A stretch of DNA of 64,000 nucleotides from JACCXG01 sp963834305 (GTDB taxonomy: Bacteria; Acidobacteriota; Vicinamibacteria; Vicinamibacterales; 2-12-FULL-66-21): positions 930,001 to 994,000 of the forward strand of contig CAWIAX010000003.1 of assembly GCA_963834305.1 (NCBI GenBank), written 5' to 3'. Within the stretch, counting starts at the first letter, position 1. Every line of letters begins with the position of its first letter. Shown here piece after piece: positions 40,605-48,922 of this stretch. The notes under the pieces were generated by a model. It did no database searches. It was not told where the DNA came from and saw only the letters and a list, made by a program, of their open reading frames with translations. Position numbers and translations under genes: made by a program.

Positions 40605-41873
40605 CTACGCAAAAAACGGCACGCCCTGCGTCGCGTACTTTCGCATGGCCTCTTCGTTGATGTCCACGCCGATGCCGGGTTTCTCTGAGACGCGGATGTA
40701 GCCCTTCTCCACCTGCGGTCCGTCGTAGGTCACCATCTCCTTGTACATGGGGGTGGTGTCGAAGTAGGTCTGCCACTCCAGGATCATGAAGTTCGGAACC
40801 GACGCACACACGTGGCACGACGCCATGGCGCCGAGGAACGAGGCCACCATGTGCGGCGCGAACGGCACGTAGTAGAGGTTCGCGAGGTTGGCGATCCGCT
40901 GTCCTTCACCGAGGCCACCCGCCTTCTGGAGGTCGGGCATCACGATGTCGACGCCGCCCATCTCAAGCAAGCGCCGGAACCCATGGGCGAGGAAGATGTT
41001 CTCGCCCGCACAAATCGGGGTGCTGGTCTCCTGGGCGATGAGCCTGTAGGCGTCGACGTTCTCCGCCGGCACCGGTTCTTCCAGCCACATCAGGTTCAGC
41101 GGCTCCATCCGTTTAGCCACCTGCTGGCCGGTCGGATAATCGTAGCGGGCGTGCATGTCGGCGCAGATGTCGACGTTTGGCCCCACCGCCTGCCGCGCCG
41201 CTGACATCTGATCCACCATCCGCTGTATTTCCGCCGGACCGGCCGTCCAGTTGAACTGGTCGTACTTGTTGGGGTCGTTCCCCTGATCCAAGTCGAACTT
41301 GACGGCGGTGTACCCGTTCTTGGCGGCCTGCGTTGCCGACTCGGCGAACTGGGCTGGGGTGGGCAGCTTGGCCTGATACAGCGCGGTGTCCAGGTACACA
41401 CGAATCCGATCGCGGAACTTCCCTCCGAGCAGCTGATAAACCGGCACGTTCAGGGCCTTGCCGGCCAAGTCCCAGAGCGCTGTTTCCACGGCCGACAACA
41501 CTGCAATGAAAACCCCCGACTGTGCGCCCCCGAACACGCCACCCTTCCTGACCTGCTCGAAGATCCGATGCACGTTCAGCGGGCTCTGGTTGCGGAGGCG
41601 CTGGCCGAAGCTCTGGACCATATGGTAGGTGCCCTGGATGGCATCGACCGCTTCGCCGCACCCCCAGATGCCCTGGTTGGTGTGGATTTTCACGAACAGG
41701 CTGCCGCGGACGTAGCCGCACTTCACATCGGTGATGCGCAGGGCCGAGGGGCTGGACGCCTGTGGGGCGCTGTCGACGGCTTGTCCAAACGCTGCCAGCG
41801 GCCGCGTGGCGGCACAGCCGGCCATCGCGCAGGTGGCCAGGAACGCCCGGCGACCGGTGCTCGACTTCTTCAT
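40605..41873 (-). CDS. Tat-exported enolase-superfamily dehydratase-like protein, copy 2
   Basis: 422 residues with a Tat signal (STGRRAFLATCAMAGCAA). Enolase-superfamily motifs: VKIHTNQGIWGCGEAVDAIQ, VETALWDLAGKALNVPVYQL, KFDLDQGNDPNKYDQFNW, metal Asp in ICADMHARYDYPTG, Glu in LMWLEEPVPAENVDAY and Glu in TPICAGENIF, with FAPHMVASFLGA giving the late histidine. It is distinct from copy 1 and has no low-complexity insert. Probably a sugar-acid dehydratase or epimerase acting outside the cytoplasm. It lies 9 bp downstream of the cupin-like gene on the same strand. Confidence 0.88.
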   Translation of the reverse strand: MKKSSTGRRAFLATCAMAGCAATRPLAAFGQAVDSAPQASSPSALRITDVKCGYVRGSLFVKIHTNQGIWGCGEAVDAIQGTYHMVQSFGQRLRNQSPLNVHRIFEQVRKGGVFGGAQSGVFIAVLSAVETALWDLAGKALNVPVYQLLGGKFRDRIRVYLDTALYQAKLPTPAQFAESATQAAKNGYTAVKFDLDQGNDPNKYDQFNWTAGPAEIQRMVDQMSAARQAVGPNVDICADMHARYDYPTGQQVAKRMEPLNLMWLEEPVPAENVDAYRLIAQETSTPICAGENIFLAHGFRRLLEMGGVDIVMPDLQKAGGLGEGQRIANLANLYYVPFAPHMVASFLGAMASCHVCASVPNFMILEWQTYFDTTPMYKEMVTYDGPQVEKGYIRVSEKPGIGVDINEEAMRKYATQGVPFFA

Positions 41874-41882
41874 AGCTCCTCC

Positions 41883-42494
41883 CTACTTGATCTCGAAGAT
41901 GTAGGCCCGCCCCGCCTCCCCTGGCGCCGGACCCGCGTGCACCGTTCCGGACGGCACGAACGCTGCTGTGGGCGTCGTCGATCCGTCGAAGATCAGCTCG
42001 ACGGCATCGCCGACGTGGCGGTGCGTGTGGGCCGACGACCCGCCGCTGATCAGCCAGGCGGCTGCGCGGTTGTTTTCCCACGCAGGTGCTCCGGCGACTT
42101 GACGCAGGCCGTCGGGCGGTTCCGCGCGGCCGTCCCGCGCAGCCGGCGTCTTCACCTCGATCAACACCGCGCGCATTGGGGGGTCGCTGGCCCCTTCCTC
42201 GACGTGAGTGACGCCGGCGCGATTAGTCTGAAACACCCAGGCCTTGGTCGGAACCAGTCGGCCGGGAGCTTGTCCCTGGGTGATGATCCGGTTCCCTTCC
42301 GCGTAGGCAATCCCCACAAGGTCATAGCGGTGAGTGTGCAGTGGGTACTGCTGTTTGAGCCAGGACACATCCCACACCGCGACCGCACCGTTTTCGAGCA
42401 GCTGCGTCGTGCCGGGCCTGGGGAACGGCGGCGGCAGGTCTGGAGCCTGCAACACCAGCATCGCGGTTATCACGACTGCATTCAGCAATCCCAT
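41883..42494 (-). CDS. Secreted cupin-like protein
   Basis: 203 residues with a short N-terminal hydrophobic segment (MGLLNAVVITAMLVLQAP). Two beta-rich halves carry histidine clusters: YPLHTHRYDLVGIAYAEG in the first and SSAHTHRHVGDAVELIFDGS in the second, followed by AAFVPSGTVHAGPAPGEAGR. Paired HxH and a later histidine are what a bicupin would show. It heads a two-gene unit with the dehydratase-like gene. The function is unknown; metal binding and sugar-acid turnover are guesses. Confidence 0.65.
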   Translation of the reverse strand: MGLLNAVVITAMLVLQAPDLPPPFPRPGTTQLLENGAVAVWDVSWLKQQYPLHTHRYDLVGIAYAEGNRIITQGQAPGRLVPTKAWVFQTNRAGVTHVEEGASDPPMRAVLIEVKTPAARDGRAEPPDGLRQVAGAPAWENNRAAAWLISGGSSAHTHRHVGDAVELIFDGSTTPTAAFVPSGTVHAGPAPGEAGRAYIFEIK

Positions 42495-42579
42495 CGACCC
42501 CTCCCCTCCTGTCGCGTGATCCTAACCGGGCCCGTCCGGACCGCGCTACTATACGCGAAGGCGTCAAGGAGTCTGGTCC

Positions 42580-43335
42580 ATGCACAGCCACCGTTCGCTT
42601 CGTTTGCTGGTCGTCGTCCTCTCGGTCTGCGGCGCCGCCGCCTTCGCCGCGCTTGCAGCCGCGCAGAGCGGTGATGCACCGGGAGATCCGTTGATCGCCG
42701 GCTTCAAGAGCACCTATCCGGCGTCGGTGTCCGACGCGGTCGAGCTCGTCACCGGAAGGAACGGGACGATGCGCCATGACATGAAGCTGATGACCGGCTC
42801 GAACCTGGTCGGGCGGGCCACGACGGCGCTCGCCCGGCCAGCGCCCGCCGATCAGGCGACGCCATCACTCGCAGTGAAGCACTCGGTGGAGATGATCGAC
42901 GAGGCAAAACCGGGTGAAGTGGGCGTCATCGTCATGGAAGGCACCCTCGACATCGCGGCGATGGGCAATCTGATGGCGACAGCCGCTGTCGAGCGAGGCA
43001 TGGCCGGGATGGTGCTCGATGGCGCCATCCGCGATCTCTGGGACGTCCGCCGAATGGGGCTCACCGTCTATGCCAGGTCCAGGTCGCCGCGGACCGCGGT
43101 CGGCCACTATGCGACAGTGGCCAGGAATGTGCCGGTCGAGTGTGCGGGCGTGATGGTTCGTCCGGGGGACATCATCGTTGCCGACGAGGACGGCGTCGTG
43201 GTGGTGCCGCAGGAACGCGCGGCGGAGGTACTCAAGCAGGCGCAGTCGATCGACGAACGGGAGAGTGGCATGTACCCGTTCATCAGAGAGTTCAAATCGC
43301 TGACGAAGGCGATTGCGAAGTTCAACCGCATCTGA
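42580..43335 (+). CDS. Exported RraA-like aldolase-family protein
   Basis: 251 residues. A clear signal peptide (about 1-29, ending AALAAAQSG) precedes an RraA/HMG-aldolase fold: TYPASVSDAVELVTGRNGTM, GVIVMEGTLDIAAMGNLMAT, AVERGMAGMVLDGAIRDLWD, VYARSRSPRTAVGHYATVAR and VRPGDIIVADEDGVVVVPQE. The GxxxxD..RD signature with the catalytic arginine and metal aspartate is intact, so it may be an active pyruvate aldolase. Family members are normally cytosolic; export is unusual and fits the exported dehydratase-like neighbours. It is divergent from the cupin-like gene. Confidence 0.85.
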   Translation: MHSHRSLRLLVVVLSVCGAAAFAALAAAQSGDAPGDPLIAGFKSTYPASVSDAVELVTGRNGTMRHDMKLMTGSNLVGRATTALARPAPADQATPSLAVKHSVEMIDEAKPGEVGVIVMEGTLDIAAMGNLMATAAVERGMAGMVLDGAIRDLWDVRRMGLTVYARSRSPRTAVGHYATVARNVPVECAGVMVRPGDIIVADEDGVVVVPQERAAEVLKQAQSIDERESGMYPFIREFKSLTKAIAKFNRI

Positions 43336-43349
43336 CAGCCAGGTAGCGG

Positions 43350-44128
43350 ATGAGACCCCCACGCGTGCGGTCGTTTGTCCTGGCGTGCGTCGTTGCCTCC
43401 AGCGCAACGGCGGCGCGTGCGCAGGTGGTGCGGCTCGAGATCACCCCACGCGAGCCGATGAAGGATGCAGCAGCCCCTGCACCGGCCATCCCATCCGAAC
43501 TTCCCCGCGGCAAGGTGCACGGGGAGATCGACCCGAACGACCCGCACAACACGATCATTCAGGATCTCGACCTGGCGCCGACGCCGGAGGGTGGAATACG
43601 TGGCGACGTTCGCCCTGGCGAAACCGCTGGACATGTCCCAGGCGGCGCGGGTGCCGATCGCACGCTGTCGGGACTGTTCCGCAACTACCGGTCCCGTCCT
43701 CGCGCGCTTCTACGATGTCGCCGATGGTGCGACGACGGCGCCGTATCCGTCTCGCCTCGCTGGGTACCGCGCAGCCGTATCCCCCCGCCGGTCTCCAGCA
43801 GCGGGACGCACGGCTCACATGGCATACACGGGAGGCCTACTCCGGCGCGCAGGACGCCGCGCGGCCCGTCGCACGCAGCGACTGGGCGTTCGCCAATTGC
43901 GAGTCGATGCCCTGGCCTGGTACACCCGACCCAACCCGGATCTGCCTGATGGACGGCTTCCGCGCCGGTCGCATCTACGACCTCGTCTATATGGCCAGAG
44001 ACCCGCTCGTGCCGCACCTGCCCCAAAATCATCGAGGTCTTCGGGTCCGCGGAGTTCTGGGGGCTGCGCATGTCCCCCGGCCTGATCGGCACCGATGCGA
44101 AACGCTCGCGCCCGAACTTCAACCTCTG
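43350..44128 (+). pseudogene. Broken alpha/beta hydrolase-domain protein
   Basis: Fragments in three frames follow the order of a large secreted alpha/beta hydrolase-domain family: signal peptide then VVRLEITPREPM and KVHGEIDPNDPHNTIIQDLD in the frame of 43350; VEYVATFALAKPLDMSQAAR in the next; then, after missing sequence, LGTAQPYPPAGLQQRDARLT, SDWAFANCESMPWPGTPDPT and RICLMDGFRAGRIYDLVYMA in the third. The catalytic half is absent. It starts 15 bp after the RraA-like gene and was probably its operon partner. Confidence 0.7.
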
Positions 44129-44245
44129 AGGCTGCCCACGATACGTTCCTGAGATTCGACGCTCGTGCCGGCTGTCTTCGCTTAGCCTGCCGCCCTCCAC
44201 ACCTATCATCGGCCTTCTGCTGTCTTTCCCCCGCGAAGAAGGTCA

Positions 44246-44467
44246 GTGCCAAGCGCGACGCACGCATCGCGCGCCGCCGATCGCCGCGGCGTGTCGGCCG
44301 ACGTCCTGGTCCGCGAAGCGATAGAGCGAGCCGTCGACTACGACGACTGGTTCATCCGCGAAGTCGAAAAGGGACTCGCCCAGATCGACGCCGGGCAGGT
44401 CCTGACGTACGACGCCGTCGGCACCCGCGTGGAGCAGAAGCTGGCCGAACATCAGTCCCGTCGCTGA
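44246..44467 (+). CDS. Antitoxin-like protein of a ParDE-type pair
   Basis: 73 residues, GTG start uncertain. The helical part GVSADVLVREAIERAVDYDD then WFIREVEKGLAQIDAGQVLT is typical of ribbon-helix-helix ParD/CopG antitoxins; the first strand that should bind DNA is poorly preserved and may lie in another frame. Its TGA overlaps the ATG of the toxin gene (TGATG), the usual layout of a toxin-antitoxin operon. Confidence 0.6.
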   Translation: MPSATHASRAADRRGVSADVLVREAIERAVDYDDWFIREVEKGLAQIDAGQVLTYDAVGTRVEQKLAEHQSRR

Positions 44468-44743
44468 TGCAACTCCGGTGGACCCAAGAGGCCGCCGCGG
44501 ATCTCGAACGAATCGCGGACTACCTCTTCGAGCACATCACCGGAGCGTGCGGAGCGCCTGGTGCGCGCCCTGTACGAAGCATCTGTCACGCTGCTGACGT
44601 TCCCAAACCGAGGCAGGCTGGGCAAGAAGGAGGGCACACGCGAACTCGTGATGTCGCCCTTGCCCTACATCGTGGTCTACGCGGTGCGAGGGGACGCCGT
44701 CTACGTCGCTCGCATCCTGCACGGTGCGCAGCAGTGGCCGTGA
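44467..44743 (+). pseudogene. ParE/RelE-type toxin gene with one frameshift
   Basis: The first 25 codons give MQLRWTQEAAADLERIADYL and FEHIT; after one base is lost or gained near 44540 the next frame gives PERAERLVRALYEASVTLL, TFPNRGRLGKKEGTRELVMS and PLPYIVVYAVRGDAVYVARI ending LHGAQQWP. Together they form a complete 92-residue ParE toxin. In the present reading it would be truncated and inactive. Confidence 0.78.
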
Positions 44744-44750
44744 TGGCTCC

Positions 44751-44800
44751 GGGCAAGCCAAGCGCTTGCTTCGCTCGCGCTACGGCTGGCAAGCCAGGCG
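44751..44800. repeat. Dispersed relative of the 131-bp repeat
   Basis: GCCAAGCGCTTGCTTCGCTC followed by GCGCTACGGCTGGCAAGCCA closely matches the first 50 bp of the diverged fourth unit at 26671-26725 (GCCAATCGCTCGCTTCGCTC, GCGGCTACGGCTGGCAAGCC). It shows that the element is mobile or repeatedly copied, not confined to the tRNA-Ser locus. Confidence 0.65.
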
Positions 44801-44829
44801 CCGGCCCGAGCCGCAGGGCTGTCCAGCGT

Positions 44830-44971
44830 TCCTCGACAAGATGTGGAAGTTGATGAGCGAAGACTATGACTGTCGGCCGGCATCGCGAAGTTGCCTATGC
44901 CGGTCCTGCTGGTGTTCGCCGACAACGACTCGGTTTCGCAGCAGCGCTATATTGAGACAAAGGGAGAGTAG
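44830..44971 (+). pseudogene. Alpha/beta hydrolase remnant
   Basis: FLDKMWKLMSEDYD, then in a shifted frame SAGIAKLPMPVLLVFADNDS and VSQQRYIE. The segment MPVLLVFADNDSVS is the strand-turn carrying the catalytic-acid Asp of alpha/beta hydrolases. It ends at a stop (44969-44971) just before the next gene. Only about 45 codons survive. Confidence 0.55.
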
Positions 44972-44974
44972 CCC

Positions 44975-45521
44975 ATGCGGAAGATTATCGTCGGCGCCCA
45001 GGTGTCGATGGATGGCGTCATGCAGGCACCCGGCGCGCCAACCGAGGATCTTCGCCGCCTACTGGCCCCACTACGAAGAAGACGCTGACGATGGCGGCAT
45101 CGCCAAGCTGTTCAATGGCGTCAAGAAGTATGTGGTGTCGCGCTCTGGCGAGGTTGATACGAGCTGGGCGGGCACCGTGCTCCTGCGCGACATCGCTGAC
45201 GTGGAGCGGCTGAAGAAGGAAGACGGCCCGAACCTGGTCACCCAGGGCAGTGCGGAACTGGTACACGCACTGCTCGCCCACGACCTCGTCGACACGATGA
45301 GCCTGTTCACGATGCCGGTCGTGCTTGGCGGCGGCAAGAAGCTCTTCGCCGCTGGCTCGGCGCCGCATGCGTACAAGCTGACGAGCTCGCGCGCTGCATC
45401 CACCGGCATCATTGTCGGGCACTACGAGCGCGGCGGCGAGGTCGAGGTCGGCGACACCGCTCAGGAGGCGCCGAGCAAGGCGGAGTTGGCTCGGCGGGAG
45501 CGTATGCAACGCGAGGGCTGA
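44975..45521 (+). pseudogene. RibD C-terminal/DHFR-like family gene with a frameshift
   Basis: The ATG at 44975 after GGGAGAG opens MRKIIVGAQVSMDGVMQAPG, typical of the family start, then the frame is lost near 45045. Another frame carries the rest: FAAYWPHYEEDADDGGIAKL, FNGVKKYVVSRSGEVDTSWA, LVTQGSAELVHALLAHDLVD and LFTMPVVLGGGKKLFAAGSA. The normal GYGGW-type stretch between them is shortened, so a small deletion is likely. The family reduces pterin-like or other carbonyl substrates with NADPH. Confidence 0.75.
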
Positions 45522-45532
45522 CGTGGAGAATC

Positions 45533-45913
45533 ATGGGGAACGAAAGAGAGCTGTCGCAGAACATCGAGACCGTCAACCGCTACCTTGACGGCTTCCGCAC
45601 CAACAATCACGCGCAGATCCTGTCCTGCCTCACCGACGACATCGAGTGGACCGTCGTCGGTGCCTTTCATCTCACCGGCAAAGAGGCCTACGACAAAGCC
45701 ATCGACGGCGGACCCGAGTTCATCGACCCTCCCAAGCTCGAAGTCGTGCGCATGGTCGAGCAGGGCGATACCGTCATGGCAGAGCTCAACGGCACGGCCA
45801 GGCGCGCAGCGGGTGGAGAGTTGCGCATGTCCATGGCCGAGGTGTTCGTCATGCGCGACGGCAGGATTGCTGAGCGCCGCGCCTGGGTCATACCACTCAA
45901 GGAGAACGAGTAA
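45533..45913 (+). CDS. SnoaL-like (NTF2-fold) protein
   Basis: 126 residues: NIETVNRYLDGFRTNNHAQI, CLTDDIEWTVVGAFHLTGKE, DTVMAELNGTARRAAGGELR and MSMAEVFVMRDGRIAERRAW. This is the SnoaL/ketosteroid isomerase-like fold. The pocket Asp/His set for a specific chemistry cannot be fixed from sequence. It follows the DHFR-like gene by 11 bp and may have been in its operon. Confidence 0.82.
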   Translation: MGNERELSQNIETVNRYLDGFRTNNHAQILSCLTDDIEWTVVGAFHLTGKEAYDKAIDGGPEFIDPPKLEVVRMVEQGDTVMAELNGTARRAAGGELRMSMAEVFVMRDGRIAERRAWVIPLKENE

Positions 45914-45973
45914 AGTTGAAGTGGATGGCGGGCTCGACAGTGGGTCCCCCGGCATGAGGCCGATGCCTCCTCG

Positions 45974-47302
45974 TCAGGCGGGGAGCTCCTCCGCGGCATC
46001 GATGGTGTGAATCGCCAGCCGATGCCGCGCCGCGACCTGCGCCTTCGCCTCTTCGGCCGTCAATCCCTCATCGGCTTCGGCGCGCACGAGATCGGCGTGG
46101 CGCCTGAGGGCATTTCGCCGTGAGCCCATGCGGGTGCACGAGGCGACTTCGGCCAGGACGTGCAGCAGCCGGGTCAGCACTTCGGCGTCGCTGCGTCCGT
46201 AACGTCTGATCTGATCGAGCGCGCTGTCGAGCAGTGACTCGAACGACAGGACCTTGGCGATGACCCGTACCGCCCCCGCTTCATCGCGTCTGGCAGCGGA
46301 GGGGAAGTTGCGGGCCGCGAGCACGCACAGGCCAACGCTCAGCCAGTCCAGGCAGATCATCGCGGTCTTGGGGTCGTTGACGCCGGGGGACAGGGCCCGC
46401 GTGGCAATCTCCGTCAGCTGGTGAATGGAGAACATCGCGTCCTGTGTCTGTGTCGGGTATTCGCCCAGGCTGAAGGCATCGTTGATGCTCGTGGCCAGGT
46501 CTTCGTCCCGCTCACCGTCCGAATGCCAGATGGCGAGCGGCGTTCCGGCGGCGACGAATTCCCCCGGCATCTTGAGCAGCTCCGTCGTCCCCGTCCGCTC
46601 GGTCGCGAAGGACAGCAGCGCATCGCCGTCAATGGCTTGCACGTATCCGCTGCGGTCGGCTCGGATCATCGTCGAACGCCCCGGCACCGTTCCCGAGTCC
46701 GCGTCGGCTGCCGCGGCGGAGTCGCCGATCTGCGAAGGGAACAACCGGTCCACCCCCGCCAGCAGCTCCTTCCCCGCCATTCCGATGATCCGGCTCGCCT
46801 GTATCGAGTTGACGATGTGCTGAATGAAATAGACGAGCATGCACACGCTGAGCACGGCAAGAACGAGGCCGAGCGTGACGGCGAGATGTGGAACGAACGG
46901 CGACTCGTCGGTGCTCCGCACCGTTCGCAACACGAGCAGCGAGTAGAGGAACGTGCCGATGAACGTGCCGAGCACGAGCTGGTTGCCCGTGTCCTTGAGG
47001 AAACTGCGCAGCAGGCGGGGACCGAACTGGGACGAGGTGAGCGAGAGGACGGCGATGGTGATGGAGAACGTGGTTCCGGCGACGCCGAGCACCGCCGTGG
47101 CCGTCGCGCCGAGCACGGCGCGGGCTCCCTCAGGGCCGCCAGAGAACACCCCGGTGAGCCCTTGCAGCCATTCCTGGTCCACATTCCGATCGAGCCAGGT
47201 CGCCACGAACGCGAGGCCGGCCGCGGCAGCGAGCAGCAGACCCGGCAGGAACCAGTAAGAGCTGTGCACGCGCTCCCATAGCAGTCGCAGCTTCGCCGCC
47301 AT
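45974..47302 (-). CDS. DUF2254-family membrane protein
   Basis: 442 residues. Four N-terminal spans (about 18-38, 60-90, 108-128, 140-162) with the conserved VAGTTFSITIAVLSLTSSQF and GPRLLRSFLKDTGNQLVLGT, then a large cytoplasmic domain with GYVQAIDGDALLSFATERTG and LTEIATRALSPGVNDPKTAM. These are signature segments of DUF2254. The function of the family is unknown. It stands alone, leftward. Confidence 0.92.
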   Translation of the reverse strand: MAAKLRLLWERVHSSYWFLPGLLLAAAAGLAFVATWLDRNVDQEWLQGLTGVFSGGPEGARAVLGATATAVLGVAGTTFSITIAVLSLTSSQFGPRLLRSFLKDTGNQLVLGTFIGTFLYSLLVLRTVRSTDESPFVPHLAVTLGLVLAVLSVCMLVYFIQHIVNSIQASRIIGMAGKELLAGVDRLFPSQIGDSAAAADADSGTVPGRSTMIRADRSGYVQAIDGDALLSFATERTGTTELLKMPGEFVAAGTPLAIWHSDGERDEDLATSINDAFSLGEYPTQTQDAMFSIHQLTEIATRALSPGVNDPKTAMICLDWLSVGLCVLAARNFPSAARRDEAGAVRVIAKVLSFESLLDSALDQIRRYGRSDAEVLTRLLHVLAEVASCTRMGSRRNALRRHADLVRAEADEGLTAEEAKAQVAARHRLAIHTIDAAEELPA

Positions 47303-47466
47303 CTTCTCTCCTTCGCAGCTCAGCGAGGCCGCGATTCCTGGCTATTTGCCGTTCCTGTGATCAGGCCAACGGAGCCGATCGGCAGCATTCCGAGACCCCT
47401 CCACCCGATCGAAGTCATCGCGGCCGCGTGTTGCGCCGACCCGGCTCTTGATCGGCGCTCGGGCGC

Positions 47467-48528
47467 TCATCCGGCCTGCTGTCCGTCCTCGATCTTCTCG
47501 TCCGCCCGCTCCTGGTCGTCGGCAGTCGCCGGCTCGACGTCGTGGTCGTGCACCGCGCTGGCGTCGTGCACGAGCCTCACGTGCACCGGGAAATGATCCG
47601 AACCGAAGAACCCCAGGACCTCCAGCCGCTGCAGACGAAAGCTGGCGTCGAGGAAGATGTGGTCGAGCGGCCAGCGTGCGAACCAGTGTCCCGCATGGAA
47701 AGTCGGATAGGAACCACGCCCGACCCGGGGGTCCAGGAGACCGCTGATCCGCTGGAACAGACGCGTCGTGCTCGACCAGGCGACGTCGTTCAGATCCCCG
47801 CACACGATGGTCGGCCCGCGCTTGCCGGCGACCTCGCGCGCGACGAGCAGCAGCTCGGCGTCGCGTTCCTCGACGTCGTTGCCCGGCTGCGGCGGCTCGG
47901 GGTGCACGCAGTGCAGCGTGACGAGCTGTCCCGAGCGCAGTCGCACGCCGGCCGTCAGCGAGGGAATCTCGCTCGACACCCGGTCCTGCAGCCGCACGTC
48001 CTCCAGGACGAGGCGCGAGAACAGGTGCATGCCGTAGGTGTTGTCCAGCGGGTGCCGGACGGCGTAGGGATAGCGCTCTTGCAGGCAGGCAATCTGCGCG
48101 TCCCACCACTGATCCGTCTCGACGGCGAGCACGATGTCCGGGTCGGCGTCGCGCACCCGCTGCAGGAACGCGGTCGCGTCCCTGTTCTGCTGCAGCACGT
48201 TGGCAACGACGATACCCACCACGCTTTCGCTGGCGGGGTCGGCCGCCTGCGTCACCTGCACTCGGGCCAGCGGCGTGTATGGGTACATCCGGTACAGCTG
48301 CCACCCGAGGGACCCAGCGGTCGCCGCCAGCAGGGCACCTGCGGCCAGACCGCCCGGCAGCACCAGGAGTTGAGCGCCCGCCACGACGGCAAGGCCGACC
48401 GCCAGCTGGAGCCGGGGATAGTCCCAGAGCCGCACCCACCACTTCGCGCTCCTGACGACGGGCAGCAGGGTGGCGGCGATCAGGAGCACCGACAGGATCC
48501 AGACGAGGACGTAGACGATGGCCGTCAC
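47467..48528 (-). CDS. Membrane-anchored EEP-superfamily (endonuclease/exonuclease/phosphatase) protein
   Basis: 353 residues. Three N-terminal spans (about 4-24, 40-60, 64-80) precede an EEP domain: VVGIVVANVLQQNRDATAFL, DADPDIVLAVETDQWWDAQI (metal Glu), LVTLHCVHPEPPQPGNDVEE, RGPTIVCGDLNDVAWSSTTR (GDLND) and RWPLDHIFLDASF then GFFGSDHFPVHVRL (catalytic DH). Homologues of this layout are often called YafD-like. The substrate may be nucleic acid, a phospholipid or an inositol phosphate. Confidence 0.9.
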   Translation of the reverse strand: MTAIVYVLVWILSVLLIAATLLPVVRSAKWWVRLWDYPRLQLAVGLAVVAGAQLLVLPGGLAAGALLAATAGSLGWQLYRMYPYTPLARVQVTQAADPASESVVGIVVANVLQQNRDATAFLQRVRDADPDIVLAVETDQWWDAQIACLQERYPYAVRHPLDNTYGMHLFSRLVLEDVRLQDRVSSEIPSLTAGVRLRSGQLVTLHCVHPEPPQPGNDVEERDAELLLVAREVAGKRGPTIVCGDLNDVAWSSTTRLFQRISGLLDPRVGRGSYPTFHAGHWFARWPLDHIFLDASFRLQRLEVLGFFGSDHFPVHVRLVHDASAVHDHDVEPATADDQERADEKIEDGQQAG

Positions 48529-48922
48529 CGCTATCCCCTTCGGAGACCACGTGTTCGAAGCTGACCCTTAGAGAGGTCACGACAATCGCTGACAGATGAG
48601 TCGGCGCGGACGGGCAGCTCGTGCGTAAGCGGCTGCAGGTGCAGGATGCGACGCGACGAGGACATGATGGTGGCCAGCCTTTCTACGGAGGGTCTCCCGA
48701 TGGGCCTTCAGGACGCATGTTCCGTGCCCCGGCGAGCGACGCGCGCAGCCTGCGAGGACTTTTACCCGATGGTTTATCCCGACCAGGGCCGATTCAATCG
48801 CCCGGCAGGCGCTGGCCCTGGCCCTGATCGTGCCCTCATCCATTAGGATGATGCTCGTCGCGGGACGATCGCTCCGCCGTCCGGTCGAGCCCAGGTAGAC
48901 GCTTCGACCTCCCAAAAATCCG
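48529..48922. other. Spacer without recognised genes
   Basis: About 390 bp between divergent genes. Readings on both strands show no family motif. It should hold the promoters of the EEP protein and the ion channel. Confidence 0.5.
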
